A DNA stretch of 64,000 nt, taken from the NCBI RefSeq assembly GCF_000143415.4, contig NW_003314266.1, forward strand, positions 1,979,139 through 2,043,138, written 5' to 3'. Below the pieces are notes generated by a model. The model did not search any database and had not been told where the DNA came from. It saw only the letters and a program-made list of their open reading frames with translations. This document shows positions 42,348 through 54,001 of this stretch, in pieces; position 1 is the first letter of the stretch; every line of letters starts with the position of its first letter. The translations under genes were made by a program, and so were the position numbers. The stretch comes from Selaginella moellendorffii (Eukaryota; Streptophyta; Lycopodiopsida; Selaginellales; Selaginellaceae).

Positions 42348-45300
42348 ATGAATCTCAGCGAGTATTATCCAATGAGATTGGGCAACTAGTCTCGTTGTAT
42401 ACGCAGAGATGAAAATGATGATCCGAGTGGGTACATGTTTTGGTGCAAAGGCTTCGCAATCGTTCCTTAGGTATGGTTTTTGTTACTTTTTTGTACCGTG
42501 ATAATGTGAGCTTGCTCTTGGGTTCACAAGAGGGATTGAGTTGTTCCGTTCGCACGAGTTTGAGATTGGACTCGTGAGTGAGGCACATTAGCAACTCAAG
42601 AATACACTTTGAGTTGGCAAGATTAATGTTAGCCTATCAGTGGTTCTATGAGTTGTTCCAGTGGTTCCGTGAGTTGTTCCATGTACCATGGCTGAAAGTA
42701 AGCTTTCCCTGGGTTTGCTATGAGTGGTAAATAGGCTGGTCTGTAGTTGTTTAGCACAGCACTAGTGAATCCTTCCTAGGCGTGATTATAAGGGGATCAA
42801 TCAAGACTGTAGGGATTAGTCTATTGGTTCAAGTAGTCATTGCCGTGCTCTCTCATAAACTTTTCTTAGATTAGACTGAAGGTAGTGCGAAAGCAAGCTT
42901 GAGGTTTAGTCAAAGTAGAGACCGAAAAGAGAGTCCTCAGGAACGAAGGATCAAACACGTAAATCGTTTTCTCTTGGAGAGATAATTTGCAACGAGGTGT
43001 TAACTCATTGCTCATGTTCACATTATGCAATCAAGAATCCCTACCTTGATGCATGTTGGTTATGGTGGTCTTACAAATGGTGAGTTGTGGGATGGATAGC
43101 GGTGAAGTGCTATACTATTTTGTTTAGGCTTGTTATTGGGTTACAATACTCAATTCTTTTCTGGGGAACCTTGTTATTGCTCTTTGAGTAACTTGGTGTT
43201 GGATTAATGTTGAGTTTGGTCGGATAAAGAGTAGCATGAGCTTGTCTGTGTTGTGAATAAAAGTTAGTGGTGTTGGGTGTTGTAAATCTATATCAGTGGA
43301 GTGTGGCATTTATGTTGCATTTTGTCGAATCGAGTTGGCACTCGATAGTCACATAAACCTTTGTAGTAGTGACATAGGCATTGCTCGTGGTGATGCTCAA
43401 TTGATGATCAAGTCATTGTGACTTTATATCATATCCATGTGATAGGGAGTGATGTGTTTACGAAGTTGCTTAGGTAAACGATGATCAACCCCAAAGTGGT
43501 TGATGGTGAAGTTAGTCTACTTGCACAAAGTAGCACTGTAGTAGCTTTGACTAAATTTTCGATAGTTATCCATTATGCTAAGCTTAAGTTGGTTCCTTGT
43601 TTCCTTGACGGTTTGCCCATAAGGTGTTAGAAAAGGGTTATATCATTCACTTGCTATAACTTGTTAGTTTCTCTGTTAGCACTTGGAGTAAATTGTTGGA
43701 TGGAAAAGATGTGTTGTTGAGGCATTGACATCACTAACACTTGTGTTAGTGAAAGTGGCATTTTTGTTTCGAGTGATGAAGAATTTTCCTTAGACCTTGA
43801 ATTTTCATGTCATTTTTCTTGTTAGTGTTTTGGCTTCACATTAGATCTTGAAGGTGGTTGAAGAAAAGTGTTAGTGCAATGTAGATGTCTAAAGATGTGG
43901 TTTTCGTGATCAAGCCTTAAATATTCACTTTGCACTTTGCGAATGTCAGTGTTAGATGTCGGAAGTATGGGCAAAGATATTCAAGGCTTAAGCATACTAT
44001 GGATCATGAGAATTGGTATTGAAGTGAACCTATGTGAAGTTGTTAGTAGGAGGAAGTTGGTTGAGTCTTGAAAGTTTGCATTCCTGGACTGAGAGTCATT
44101 TTTTCTCTAGGATGGAAAATTTTTCACAAATTTTCTTAGATTTTTCCAATGGCTGATCTGTTGATCACTTTGCCCGAAAACCATTCCATTTTCATAAGCC
44201 AGTACAAACTAGTGAAGGGGTTAGAGTTGACTTTGGTTGGCTTAGATTTTAGTAGGTAGCTTGTATGATGCAACTCGAAAGGGATGCTGACTTTTGGGAC
44301 TAAGGCAATTGAGTTGGATAGAATCTGGAGTTGATGTAGAAAAATGGTTGTTGCGCTTTTCTAGAAAGGTGACCCTTGTGCCTTTCTTCTGTAACATTAT
44401 GCTTGGTGGCAGGTTGCACTTTGCATTTCGTTAGACTCTATGAGAGTAGTGAGCTCTCACTGATCTTGACTTAGTCTTGGTGGCCCTACGCCTTGGTTGA
44501 GGATGGTGATATCCAATTTAGTTGTTTGCAGTTGAGATGTTGGTACCCGTACTATAGCTTTGTCTATGAGGAGGTTGTGTACCGATATGAATTCATCTCA
44601 TGGTCATCACTTTAGTTTCGACTGAGTGCTGATCATGCATAGCTAGCCTCTTCAAGGCATGCTCAGAGCTAATGGCTAAATGCATTAGTGAGCTTATTGC
44701 GGTTGAGTTGGATTTGAGTGGTCATTTTGTTATGCTTATCCATAAACCTTTATCTCATACTTGAGGTATTATGTTTATGATGGATGAGTATATGACTTGA
44801 TGATATGAGCTTAGTGTTCAAGTTTTGTGAAGGCAAGTTGACAAGTGAGTGTTAGTTGTTTTGCAACTAGTGATTGCTTGTAGACTTTGTCAAGGGATTT
44901 TGACACTTGCTTCACTCAATGATGATTTAGTAATGATGAGCTTGCTTTACTGGATGGTGTTGCGGAGGATTATGTTGTTAGACTTACATGGTTTCTTGTT
45001 CATATTGGCATGTTGATTCTATTATCAATATCATATGGTTGCGTTTAGTTCATAGTTTTGGATTTCATTAAGTCTTGGATGTGGTGATTCATTCCTTGAG
45101 GAAGTGTTATCTATAACTGGTTTTGCAGAAGGATTAGTCTCGGATATTGACTAAAGTATCTTTGACTTTGGTTAACTTGGTTGTTGGAGAGTTTTGAGTG
45201 GTGATTCACTCTCGCTTTCTTCTAGCTTTGTCCTAGTGTTGATGGCATTGAAGTGATGCTCTGTCGTTGACATTATTGATGTTGAAACTTGAGTGAAATG

Positions 45301-45648
45301 AGATGTCTATCCTTAGGATTGATATCGAGTTTCATTAATCTCCATAGAGATTGTGTTAATGATTTTGTTGTAGCTTTGTGTTGTTAACATTCGTGCAATT
45401 GCTAGTTAGCAACTATATTGACGTTCAAACAAGCTAAGTGGCAAATTTGAGTTAGTTGTGTCTAAACGAGATTATTTAGTAGGGGTTGAGCTTTGGCTTT
45501 TCCTTGAAAAGTGATTTAGTCGTGGACTATGCTAGCTTTATGAGATGAAGAGTTAGTGATCGATATTGAAATGTTTGAATCCTTATTGGATTTGAGTTGA
45601 AATATATCGATCATTGATGATTTTTCTTGTGCTTGTTATGAAGTGAGT
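42348..45648 (+). other. LARD internal region, left part
   Basis: 3.3 kb without a supported ORF on either strand. Part of it (43060-43200) is shared with the old LARD at 26920-27070, including the stretch TGGTGAGTTGTG. The sequence is T/G-rich with repeated TTAGTG and GTTGAG-like words. Confidence 0.7.
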
Positions 45649-45653
45649 TACGT

Positions 45654-46039
45654 TGTCAAGACCCCCAACAAGATCAAGACTAGAAAATGCTAAAGACAAA
45701 GAGAAAAGCTAGTGGAAACAAATAAGAGGCCTTAAACTGGCGTTGATTCAGATTGTGGAGAAATGGAATAAGGCTAACTTATATATACTATAGGTTGATG
45801 AAGCTCCACCACTCTTGGATCGAGGACGGCCTAAATATAGCTGAGGTCGAGGAGGCACCACATCAATATCAGGAATGTGGCTCGAGACTCAGGAATCGGG
45901 AAGTGTCTTGAGAGTCAGGAATAGAGAAGTGTCTCGAGAGTCAGGAATAGGGAAGTGTCTTGAGAATCATAAATGTGGTCTGCACGTAAGGAATCCAGTG
46001 AGAGTCAGGAATGTGGCAAGAATTGGGGGATTCCTGACA
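45654..46039 (-). repeat. 3' LTR of gypsy copy 2
   Basis: 386 bp, bounded TGTCAAG...CTGACA. Adjoining purine tract (GAGAAGGGGG on the minus strand). Carries the tandem CAGGAAT-containing units. Confidence 0.93.
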
Positions 46040-46159
46040 ACACCCCCTTCTCAAGAACGAGTGGAACGAGGATGTGAATGAAAACAACGAGGAGGATGAG
46101 ATGAGCGGCGAGGGATGGGAGATGGAGGAAAAGAATGAGGACTGGGACGACTAGGATAG

Positions 46160-46387
46160 CGGCGGTGGAAGTCCTGAACAAGGTCAGGAGAATGAATCAG
46201 GTTGTCCGCAGGTTCCTAAGTGCGTTCTTCAGGCCCGTAACCCTTCCAGTCGACCAGATAGTAGATTTTAGACCATGAAATCTTGGAATCAAGGATGTCC
46301 TGAACCTCATACTCAAACCCATCCTCGAGCTGCACTGGTGGAGGTGGAGGAATGACCCGATTTGGAATAGGACTGGGAATATAAGGC
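46160..46387 (-). pseudogene. Chromodomain, gypsy copy 2
   Basis: YEVQDILDSKISWSKIYYLV then DWKGYGPEERT and a stop where copy 1 has Trp. The remainder (ADNLIHSPDLV) follows. The upstream integrase C-terminal domain is missing because of the deletion near 46410-46460. Confidence 0.85.
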
Positions 46388-48700
46388 TCAAGGAGAGAGG
46401 AATGAAAAACGGGGTGAATTTGAATCGTTCTGAATCGTTCGCTCGGACATCGTTCGCTCGGACTGCCCATCAGTTTGAGGATGATACGCCAAAGAGAGGT
46501 TGGCCTTCACTCCAAGCAGTTGCAAAAACCGTTGCCAGAAATGAGAGATGAACTGAGGCCCCCGATCCGAAACCACATCTGTAGGAATCCCATGAAGTCG
46601 GAAAATTTCCCTGAAAACCAGTTTTGCCATGTCCTTGCCCGAAAACTCCTTGGTACATGGCAAGAAGTGCGCCATCTTTGTGAAGCAATCCACCACGACT
46701 AAAATGCTATTGAAGCCTCCAGAACTTGGAAGATCACTCAAGAAATCCATGGAGATGGATTCCCAAGGACCTAAAGGGACCGGAAGGGAACGAAGCAAAC
46801 CTGAAGGAAGGTGGCGAGGTACCTTATTCCGGGCGCAAGTGTCACAAGAGGTAACAAAAGCTTTGATGTAGTCGTCCATGTGAGGCCACCAAAAGTCCCG
46901 TGCAACTAGCTCATAGGTTTTCGCAATGCCAAAGTGTCCAGCAGTCGGGCTATCGTGGCACGCCATTAGGACCAACCTTCGAGCATCACCTTCAGGAACG
47001 TAAAGTTGCTCCCCATGGTATAATAAGCCATCTAAGAACTCGAACTCGTCAAATCGCCGGCAGTCGGGAGTCACAGGGTGTCCAGCCTGAAGATGGGGGA
47101 AAATGTCGCTAGTGAGATCATCGGATTGAAGATCATTTCTGATGGCATCCATCAAGGAGGAGTCCTGAGGGGCCAGGGAAATTGCCATAACTTGAAGCCG
47201 ATCAGGACCGATGATAATTTGATCCTGTTGATCAAAGGCAGGATTACCAGGCCTGAGACTGAGATAGGAGCGCCTTGAAAGAGCATCAGGAAGGCCTTGA
47301 AGCTTTCCAGGTCTGTACTTGATAACAAAGTCAAACCGACTCAGGAATTGTGCCCACCTTGCTTGACGACGGCTTAAAACTCGGGAAGTGGCAAAGTACT
47401 CGAGATTTTTGTGATCCGTCCAGACTGTTGTTTGATGGCCCGCCCCCTCCAAGAAACGGCGCCACTCTCCAAAGGAATCCACGATGGCAAGGAGCTCCTT
47501 GTCGTGGATTTCATAATTAATCTCTGCAGGCTGGAATTTCCGAGAATGGAAAGCAACCGGATGAAGTTCTTGATCCGCTCCAAGTTGAGACAACACAGCA
47601 CCGATGGCAAAGTCGGAGGCGTCAGCCTCGATGAAGAAAGGTTGTGAGGAATTAGCATGGATCAAAACGGGAGCAGAACTGAAGGCTGCCTTGAGTGTGT
47701 CGAAGGCGTGCTGGGCAGCAGTAGACCAAGAGAAGGGAACATCCTTGCGAGTGAGATGCGTGAGAAGAAGGACAATGTCAGAGTAGTGATCAATGAATTT
47801 GCGGTAGAAGTTGGCGAAGCCAAGGAAAACCTGAATGTCCGACATTGATTGTGGAGGCTCCCACTCGAGAATAGTCTTGACTTTGGCAGGATCCATCATG
47901 ATACCCTCAGGAGTGACAATGTACCCAAGGAACTCCACAGACTGCTGATTGAAGGAACATTTCTCAAGCTTTGCGTATAGGCCGTGTTCTCGCAGCTTCG
48001 CCAGCACCTTGCGTACATGTTTGTCGTGCTCCTCCTGAGTTCTTGAGTAGATGAGGATGTCATCGAGGTAGACGATCACCATCTGATCAAGAAACTCCCG
48101 AAAGACGTCGTTTGCCATGTGTTGGAAAACTGCTGGAGCATTTGTCAAGCCAAATGGCATGACAGTGTACTCGAAGTGGCCATAGCGGGTTCGGAATGCA
48201 ATCTTCCATTCATCACCAGGCTAGATCCGGATCAGGTTGTATGCGCCACGGAGGTCAATCTTGGTGAAAAAGCGGGCACTGCCGAGGCGTTCTAACAGGT
48301 CCAAGATCAGGGGCAGCGGATAACGGTTCCGAACAGTCACCTTGTTCAAACCTCGGTAATCGATGACTAGCCGCAAACTCCCATCCTTCTTCTTGACAAA
48401 GAAGACAGGCGCTCCAGCCGGGGACTACGAATGCTGAATGAACCCCGAGGCAAGGTTCTCATCCACGTACTCTTTGAGGGCTTTAAGCTCGGACGGGGAT
48501 AACCCGTAGATAGGCCCCCACAGAGGTGACGCTCCTTCCTGTAAATCAATGGGACAGTCATAAGGCCGATGAGCAGGCAGTACACTAGCTTTTTTCTTGT
48601 CAAACACATCCCCAAAATCATAATACTTCTCAGGAAGACTGACAGGAAAAACATGCAAAGCAAAAAGGAAAATAGGTTCTTCATGAAGGAGTTCTTTCAT
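46388..48700 (-). pseudogene. Pol (RT/RNase H/integrase), gypsy copy 2, broken
   Basis: The RT start (48700-48425) ends at a TAG after LASGFIQHS where copy 1 has a Gln codon. A second TAG at about 48222 replaces an Arg codon before PGDEWK. From 48160 the frame is open for 590 codons through RT (YLDDILIYS), RNase H and integrase (HPQTDGQSER). It then runs into a deletion of about 0.45 kb with short repeated filler (ERTMSERTIQ). Both stops are C-to-T type changes. Confidence 0.9.
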
Positions 48701-49451
48701 AGTGATTGTGGAGATAGGAGGGGGGGGTACGACTAAATGAAATGATGAGACGAGGATACTGTCCAGTGTAAGATGGAAGAGAGGAAAAATAAGAGGGTGA
48801 AAACTTCGTAGAGTCAGGAACAGAACCCCGATTTGAGTTTAGGGAACTTTTCCTGATTTGGACTCGATGAACAGCAGGGGAAGCCGTGGGAGATGGTGAT
48901 GTGGGAGAGATGAGTTGTAAGTCCTTCCAACAAATCTGAGGCTGATGTAGTTGGAACCAAGGAAGACCGATCACCACAGAGGAGGACTTGCTGTTGATGA
49001 TGTTGAAGGCGATATCGGTGACGGTGGACCCGATGTGTACTCGAATGGGCAACGTTTCCCTAAGTCCAGAAGATGGAGACACAAAATGCCCGCCGATGCC
49101 TTCAACCCTCAGATCCCATATAGTAGGAGAAAGAGGAACGTGATGTCGGGCAGCAAAGTCCGTGTCCATGAAGCAGGAAGTTGCACCCGAGTCCAGTAGC
49201 GCCAAAGCCTTGAGTCCTGATTGTCCGGTGAAAGAAAGGAGACATGGAATGTGGAAGTTGCGGGAATTGGTGGTGGCTTTGATGAAAGGTGGTGAGGAGC
49301 TTGATAAGGAAGAAAAGTGATTTTTCTTCCTTATCAGACAGTCCAAACAGACAGCTCCTACTCTGTTTGGACAGGGTCGTTTCCTGACTGTAACAGAGGT
49401 GGACTTTGAGGCAGAGTGAACTCGAGCAGTCGGGGAGGCTTCTTGGGACAC
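48681..49451 (-). CDS. Aspartic protease domain, gypsy copy 2
   Basis: 256-codon frame with [12 protein letters not shown] and [11 protein letters not shown], overlapping gag by 94 bp in the -1 frame and RT in the +1 frame at a C8 run (48727-48720). It has no ATG at its start, consistent with expression by frameshifting from gag. Confidence 0.85.
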   Translation of the reverse strand: MSQEASPTARVHSASKSTSVTVRKRPCPNRVGAVCLDCLIRKKNHFSSLSSSSPPFIKATTNSRNFHIPCLLSFTGQSGLKALALLDSGATSCFMDTDFAARHHVPLSPTIWDLRVEGIGGHFVSPSSGLRETLPIRVHIGSTVTDIAFNIINSKSSSVVIGLPWFQLHQPQICWKDLQLISPTSPSPTASPAVHRVQIRKSSLNSNRGSVPDSTKFSPSYFSSLPSYTGQYPRLIISFSRTPPSYLHNHYERTPS

Positions 49452-50329
49452 ACAGCTGCTTTGTGATTAGGATCAGCACAGTAGAGGCAAAGATTATGAG
49501 ATATTCGACGTTGCTTCTCAGCAGGACTCAACTTCCCTCTAATGAGTCGGGGAGTACCAGAAATATCCATCGGGACCAGAGCAGTAGGTTCAGGACTATG
49601 CCCCGAAGACTCAAGTTGGGATTCCTGAGTCTGGGACGGAAAAACAGCGGCGCGGCGACTTTCCTGACGACGTTCAAAGAGACGATTGTCACATCGAACA
49701 GCTTTGCTGATGGCGTCCAACAGGTCCTTGGGATCCTCCATGGTGAGCAACAAATCCTTGACACCGTTGTTGAGGCCGAAACGAAATTGGTCAATCAGGG
49801 CCCACTCATCCCACTGAGTGTCCAAGGCAAGGAGTTGGAACTCTGCAGTGTAGATCGAGGCAGGACGAGACCCCTGAGAGAGACGTCTCATCTTTGTGGT
49901 AGCAGCCCAAACCCGATCCGTCTCGCCAAAACATGTTTCGAGCTTCTCTTTGAACAATTGAAGATCCATCAACTTTGGAACCACGACCCCTTTCATGCTC
50001 TTCTCCAGAAGAGGAGAAAACCATGACAAAGCTGCACCCTTGAGCAACGTCCCAATCGCGCCGATTTGAGACTCGGGAGTGGGGTACCGCCGATGTTGAA
50101 GTGCAAAGATCATCTCCATTTGGTTCAAAAATCCACGAAGCTCCGAACGCTTGCCTAAAAATTTCGCCGGGAAACTCACCTTCGGTTCAGGAACTTTGCT
50201 GGATCCTTGAGCCGAAAGTGAAGCAAGCTCCTGCTGCATGCGAAGAAGGGTCACCTTCAGCTCAATATTCTCAGACTGGATTTTTGCAAGGACTTCGGCA
50301 AAGAAATCAAGATGGCTTGAAGACTCCAT
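49358..50329 (-). CDS. Gag with CCHC zinc knuckle, gypsy copy 2
   Basis: ATG at 50329 (MESSSHLDFFAEVLAKIQ). The full gag core (FLNQMEMIFALQHRRYPTPE, RAAVFPSQTQESQLE) is followed by the zinc knuckle [14 protein letters not shown] (CX2CX4HX4C), which binds RNA. It ends QTE with a stop inside the protease overlap. It is the more complete gag of the two copies. Confidence 0.9.
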   Translation of the reverse strand: MESSSHLDFFAEVLAKIQSENIELKVTLLRMQQELASLSAQGSSKVPEPKVSFPAKFLGKRSELRGFLNQMEMIFALQHRRYPTPESQIGAIGTLLKGAALSWFSPLLEKSMKGVVVPKLMDLQLFKEKLETCFGETDRVWAATTKMRRLSQGSRPASIYTAEFQLLALDTQWDEWALIDQFRFGLNNGVKDLLLTMEDPKDLLDAISKAVRCDNRLFERRQESRRAAVFPSQTQESQLESSGHSPEPTALVPMDISGTPRLIRGKLSPAEKQRRISHNLCLYCADPNHKAAVCPKKPPRLLEFTLPQSPPLLQSGNDPVQTE

Positions 50330-50409
50330 TGGCAAGAAAAAAGAAAAGAAAGGGGGAAAAAGACAAAGGCAATCAAATAATCAAAACGAGCTAAAAGAAA
50401 AACAAAAAG

Positions 50410-50424
50410 CACAATCTGAATCAA
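50410..50424 (-). other. Putative self-priming primer-binding site, gypsy copy 2
   Basis: TTGATTCAGATTGTG on the minus strand, two bases inside the 5' LTR. Complementary over 15 nt to 50530-50516 of the LTR, the predicted transcript start. Confidence 0.75.
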
Positions 50425-50426
50425 AC

Positions 50427-50812
50427 TGTCAAGACCCCCAACAAAATCAAAACTAGAAAATGCTAAAGACAAAGAGAAAAGCTAGTGGAAACAAAAAAGA
50501 AGCCTTAAACTGGCGTTGATTCAGATTGTGGAGAAATGGAACAAGGCTAACCTATATATACTATAAGTTGATGAAGCTCCACCACTCTTGGATCGAGGAC
50601 AGCCTAAATATAGCTGAGGTCGAGGAGGCACCACATCAATATCAGGAATGTGGCTCGAGACTCAGGAATCGGGAAGTGTCTTGAGAGTCAGGAATAGGGA
50701 AGTGTCTCAAGAGTCAGGAATAGGGAAGTGTCTTGAGAATCAGGAATGTGGTCTACAAATCAGGAATCCGGCGAGAGTTAGGAATGTGGCAAGAATTGGG
50801 GGATTCCTGACA
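50427..50812 (-). repeat. 5' LTR of gypsy copy 2
   Basis: 386 bp. On the minus strand TATATATA at 50560-50553 and the putative RNA start near 50530, followed by the sequence complementary to the PBS. Confidence 0.93.
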
Positions 50813-50817
50813 TACGT

Positions 50818-52478
50818 CTTGCTATAGATGGATTCATGGAGAATCGATTAGATGATCACTTGTTGAGCATATCTTCGTTATGCTTAGCTTTTGGATTGAT
50901 GCAAATATGCTCTTCATTAGTTTTGGCATTATGAAGTTTAGCTTATGGATGTGTTGAAAAAAATGTTATGGGTTATACCATGATTTCTTCTTTAACATTG
51001 AAGTTAGTTCATGCACGACATGTGATCATTATTAGGCAAGACTTGGCTATAGGCTTCTTCGAGCTTTTGGTTCCTTGAGTTTTCATGCTTATGGTCCATT
51101 TGTTAGAAGTTGTTAGGGAAGGCATTTTTGCTCATTAGCTTCGATGTTGAAGTTGGCTTTGCATCTAGCAATCATTGGTGATGATTGACTATCATCTAGG
51201 ATAATTGATTATCCTTGTCAAAAGGTTTTGTTTGATTGTTGTTGATATGAAATGATTTGCCATTCTTTGGGATGGTGAATTCCTCTTTGACAATGATTAT
51301 GCATGTCTTCATTGATGGGATGATTCATGATCTTTCATGATGGTTAGTTGTTCTCTTTGATAGTTTATGGCTTTTCGCAATACCACATATTGTTTGTGGT
51401 TTGCTTTGGATTGATCTCTTAGGTTCGAGACATCGATAGGATGTTGCTGACACTTGCTTAAGCAACTTGAGTCCCTTGGTGTCGTTGACCGGGATCTATT
51501 CGAATTGGCTCGTGTGATAGTTGGCATGAACAAGTGTTTGTTGGCCATGCAACATTCATTCTATTCTGTTGATTATTGCTCGAGTTTGCTTTGATAGATT
51601 CAGATGTTATTTCCTTCGGGTGATACATTCGCGAGTATTTTGCTTGCCAATCAATGATACTTTATGTTCTTTGAGTTCCCTTTCATAAGTTGTTTGGCAT
51701 ACTGTCTGCCATCTTCAGTAGTTAAGTTTTATCATTGAGTTTTCTTGATAATACGCTAACCATTGAATTTTGTTGGATGGTAAATCCTATATTTTCCACT
51801 GATAGTGATCTTGGTGGTTCCTATCCTCTAATACTAGTTTATCAAATGATAACTTACTTGGAATACTTTTATGTTCTCATCTAAGATTTATTCACTGATA
51901 ATTAAGTCTCTCAGATATCATTGTTTATGACTTTGATATTGTCCATTTATTGATCTTTGAGTTTGGGCCAGTATAGGCAAACTGGCTTTGGCACTTCATG
52001 TGTATGGTAAAATCTCTAGTCATAGGGTAGCTATTGTCGACTAGTCACATAACCCACCTCTCTGTCGATGTTCCTTATTTCGTTAAAAAAGAGCGTGACC
52101 GTGTAAACAACTCTAACTGCCTGTTTACAGTAATCTATCTAAACCTTACCGATGGGTTTGGTTTCTTTGCTCAGAAGAGTTGGGGCCTCTGGCTTCTCTC
52201 TCTATGTTCCTGCGAGCAGGGGCATATCACACTTTTGTAAGCTGGGTGACACCCAGAGCAGCAAGGGTGGCCGACTCTGTTAGTCATTTCCTTGTCGGCG
52301 ACGGCCGAAAGGTGTCTGAGCTGGTAGCGCATCTGCGTTAGACAAAGAGGTTACCCCTAACTCATTTAAGTTGATGCATTTCTCACATAGTGTGAATATT
52401 GTGAAATTTTCCAAGAGTTGTTTCCTTGGTGGTATTCTAGACTCAAGTGTGCATCGACGAGGACGTTGATCTTCCCTA
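50818..52478 (+). other. LARD internal region, right part
   Basis: 1.7 kb without recognised protein motifs on either strand. A tRNA-like stretch occurs at about 52305-52375 (see findings). Ends in the polypurine tract before the 3' LTR. Confidence 0.7.
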
Positions 52479-52489
52479 GGGGGGGAGAG
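52479..52489 (+). other. Polypurine tract of LARD
   Basis: GGGGGGGAGAG-type purine run immediately before the 3' LTR, the expected plus-strand primer site for reverse transcription. Confidence 0.85.
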
Positions 52490-53642
52490 TATCGTGAATG
52501 TGCCTTCGGGTATCGAAAGTTACTTGTCGGCTAGTCCTTTCGGATATTCTTTCCTTACTGCCACGATGGCAGGAGGTCGGTATTGTTGGACCCGTTATTA
52601 GTTTCTCACTTGAGCTAGTTGAGAAATTGGTCAATAACCATGTACTTAAATCGGATAAACATAAGGTAGGAACCCTATGTGTCTCTTGCTGAGCATACTC
52701 GGCCTAGTTTGAGAAACTCCTATCATTGGCTTGCACTTGCTAGTATCAAAAACCCCTGCGAATTGAGATTAGTCCCTCAATATTGCTGAATGATAGTTTA
52801 CCATGTCTGCCAAACACCCTCGCTATCATGCCCTTTGTGTTCGTCTCATTTCAGTCCCAAATGCTATTTATGGAAAGTGTCCAGATTTTCTCATTTGGCA
52901 TATCTACGGAATGTAGAGATTGACCTGAACACAATGGTGTTCGTCCCGTGTCCAAATTCGCAATCTAGCACCATTCCATATTTAGTCAGTTTTGAGTTTG
53001 TTCCAGAGACTAACTCCTAATACTAAGGGAGGCTTGGGGTGAAAGCCCAAAGCTTGTGTTCCTCAAGGGGGGGCGGGGGCTTGGGGGGGTTCCAAATTTA
53101 TAGTAGGATAGTAGGGATAGTGGGTAGGTTGGGCATGGCCGACTAACCTGAGGCATAGTCTAGCTCCCGCTTGCGTGCTTGTCCTTGTTCTACGTCTGGC
53201 TTGGGTCAAAGCTCAAGTTCCATTCCATGCTAGCTGGTGGAGTACCCATGTCCTTGCATTAGGCCACCGGTATGCTGAAATAACACCAGACTTCGTTTGG
53301 CTCCGTTTTGTGCATTGATCTTGGCATTGGGATCCTGGTTACTTTAGGACTGTTCCAAGTCGCTCTGGGCTTTTGTCCCTTCGCTCTTTGGGCTTTATGC
53401 TCGGGAGTTGCTCCATGGTTCAGTTCCATCACTCCTTGGCTCCACACTTGGGAGTTTGGCACCGTTCCTTCGTTCAGTGACCCAAGGCCTTGAACCACGG
53501 GTTTCACACCATTATCATGTGGACACGTGGCATGAACATGTGGCATGTGACACGTGGCATAAAGAGGGTTTAGGTTCTGCTTCGTGGTGTTATCCTATGG
53601 TAAATCACCATAGGATAAAGGGTAAAAACCACATGCACTACA
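52490..53642 (+). repeat. 3' LTR of LARD
   Basis: 1153 bp, TATCGTGAATG...GCACTACA. Keeps the G-rich run, the TATA-like box, three CACGTGGCAT-like units (one now CATGTGGCAT) and the hairpin (53591-53617). The first dinucleotide has changed from TG to TA. Confidence 0.93.
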
Positions 53643-53647
53643 GGTAG

Positions 53648-54001
53648 ATTGCATGGTGGAGGTCTTTCTAAATTTGCTATTATCAAACATATCAACTAGA
53701 TCACTATACAAAGAAGATGGGTCTATAAACCCAAAAAATACTGTATTTTTACCTGAATGTTGAAAAATTTTATTAGAAGAGTAAATGGATGACCTAGATA
53801 AAGCACAAATATCACTCAGCAATAGAGTGTAAGAAAGAAGACAATCAGATGGCAAAAGGAGAAGGAAGATTCAATGGGATTTGATATTTTAAGGATTTAT
53901 CATGTATTTTGACCATCCTTACATTTATAGCCATTTATCACAAAGATGGATTAATTTGTATTTTATGTTAATAAATTGCTATGCATTGCATGTAGCAACA
54001 C
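53648..54001 (-). other. Right flank of the LARD, weak coding relic
   Basis: The minus frame to 53855 shows YSSNKIFQHSGKNTVFFGFI and SDLVDMFDNSKFRKTSTMQ, which look coding but match no family I know. The rest is AT-rich. Confidence 0.3.

Larger units (their letters stand above)
45654..50812 (-). mobile_element. Chromodomain Ty3/gypsy retrotransposon, copy 2 (nested, defective)
   Basis: Same family as copy 1. LTRs 45654-46039 and 50427-50812 (386 bp each) are flanked by TACGT duplications (45649-45653 and 50813-50817), so it inserted into the LARD internal region. Gag is complete with a zinc knuckle. Pol has stops in RT and the chromodomain, plus a deletion of the integrase C-terminus. LTRs differ by roughly 18 mostly transitional changes by eye, so it predates complete decay but is not fresh. 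The self-complementary PBS (50410-50424) is identical to copy 1's. Confidence 0.95.
41179..53642 (+). mobile_element. LARD-type non-coding LTR retrotransposon
   Basis: LTRs 41179-42333 and 52490-53642 (about 1.15 kb, highly similar) are flanked by the 5-bp target duplication GGTAG (41174-41178 and 53643-53647). Two bases after the 5' LTR lies TGGTATCAGAGG, the initiator-tRNA-Met primer site. A purine tract GGGGGGGAGAG precedes the 3' LTR. Without the nested gypsy copy (45654-50812 plus TSD) the internal region is about 5 kb and shows no gag, protease, RT or integrase motif in any frame. This fits a large retrotransposon derivative that must be mobilised in trans. The 3' LTR starts TA instead of TG. 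The two LTRs differ at scattered positions, so insertion is not very recent. Confidence 0.9.
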
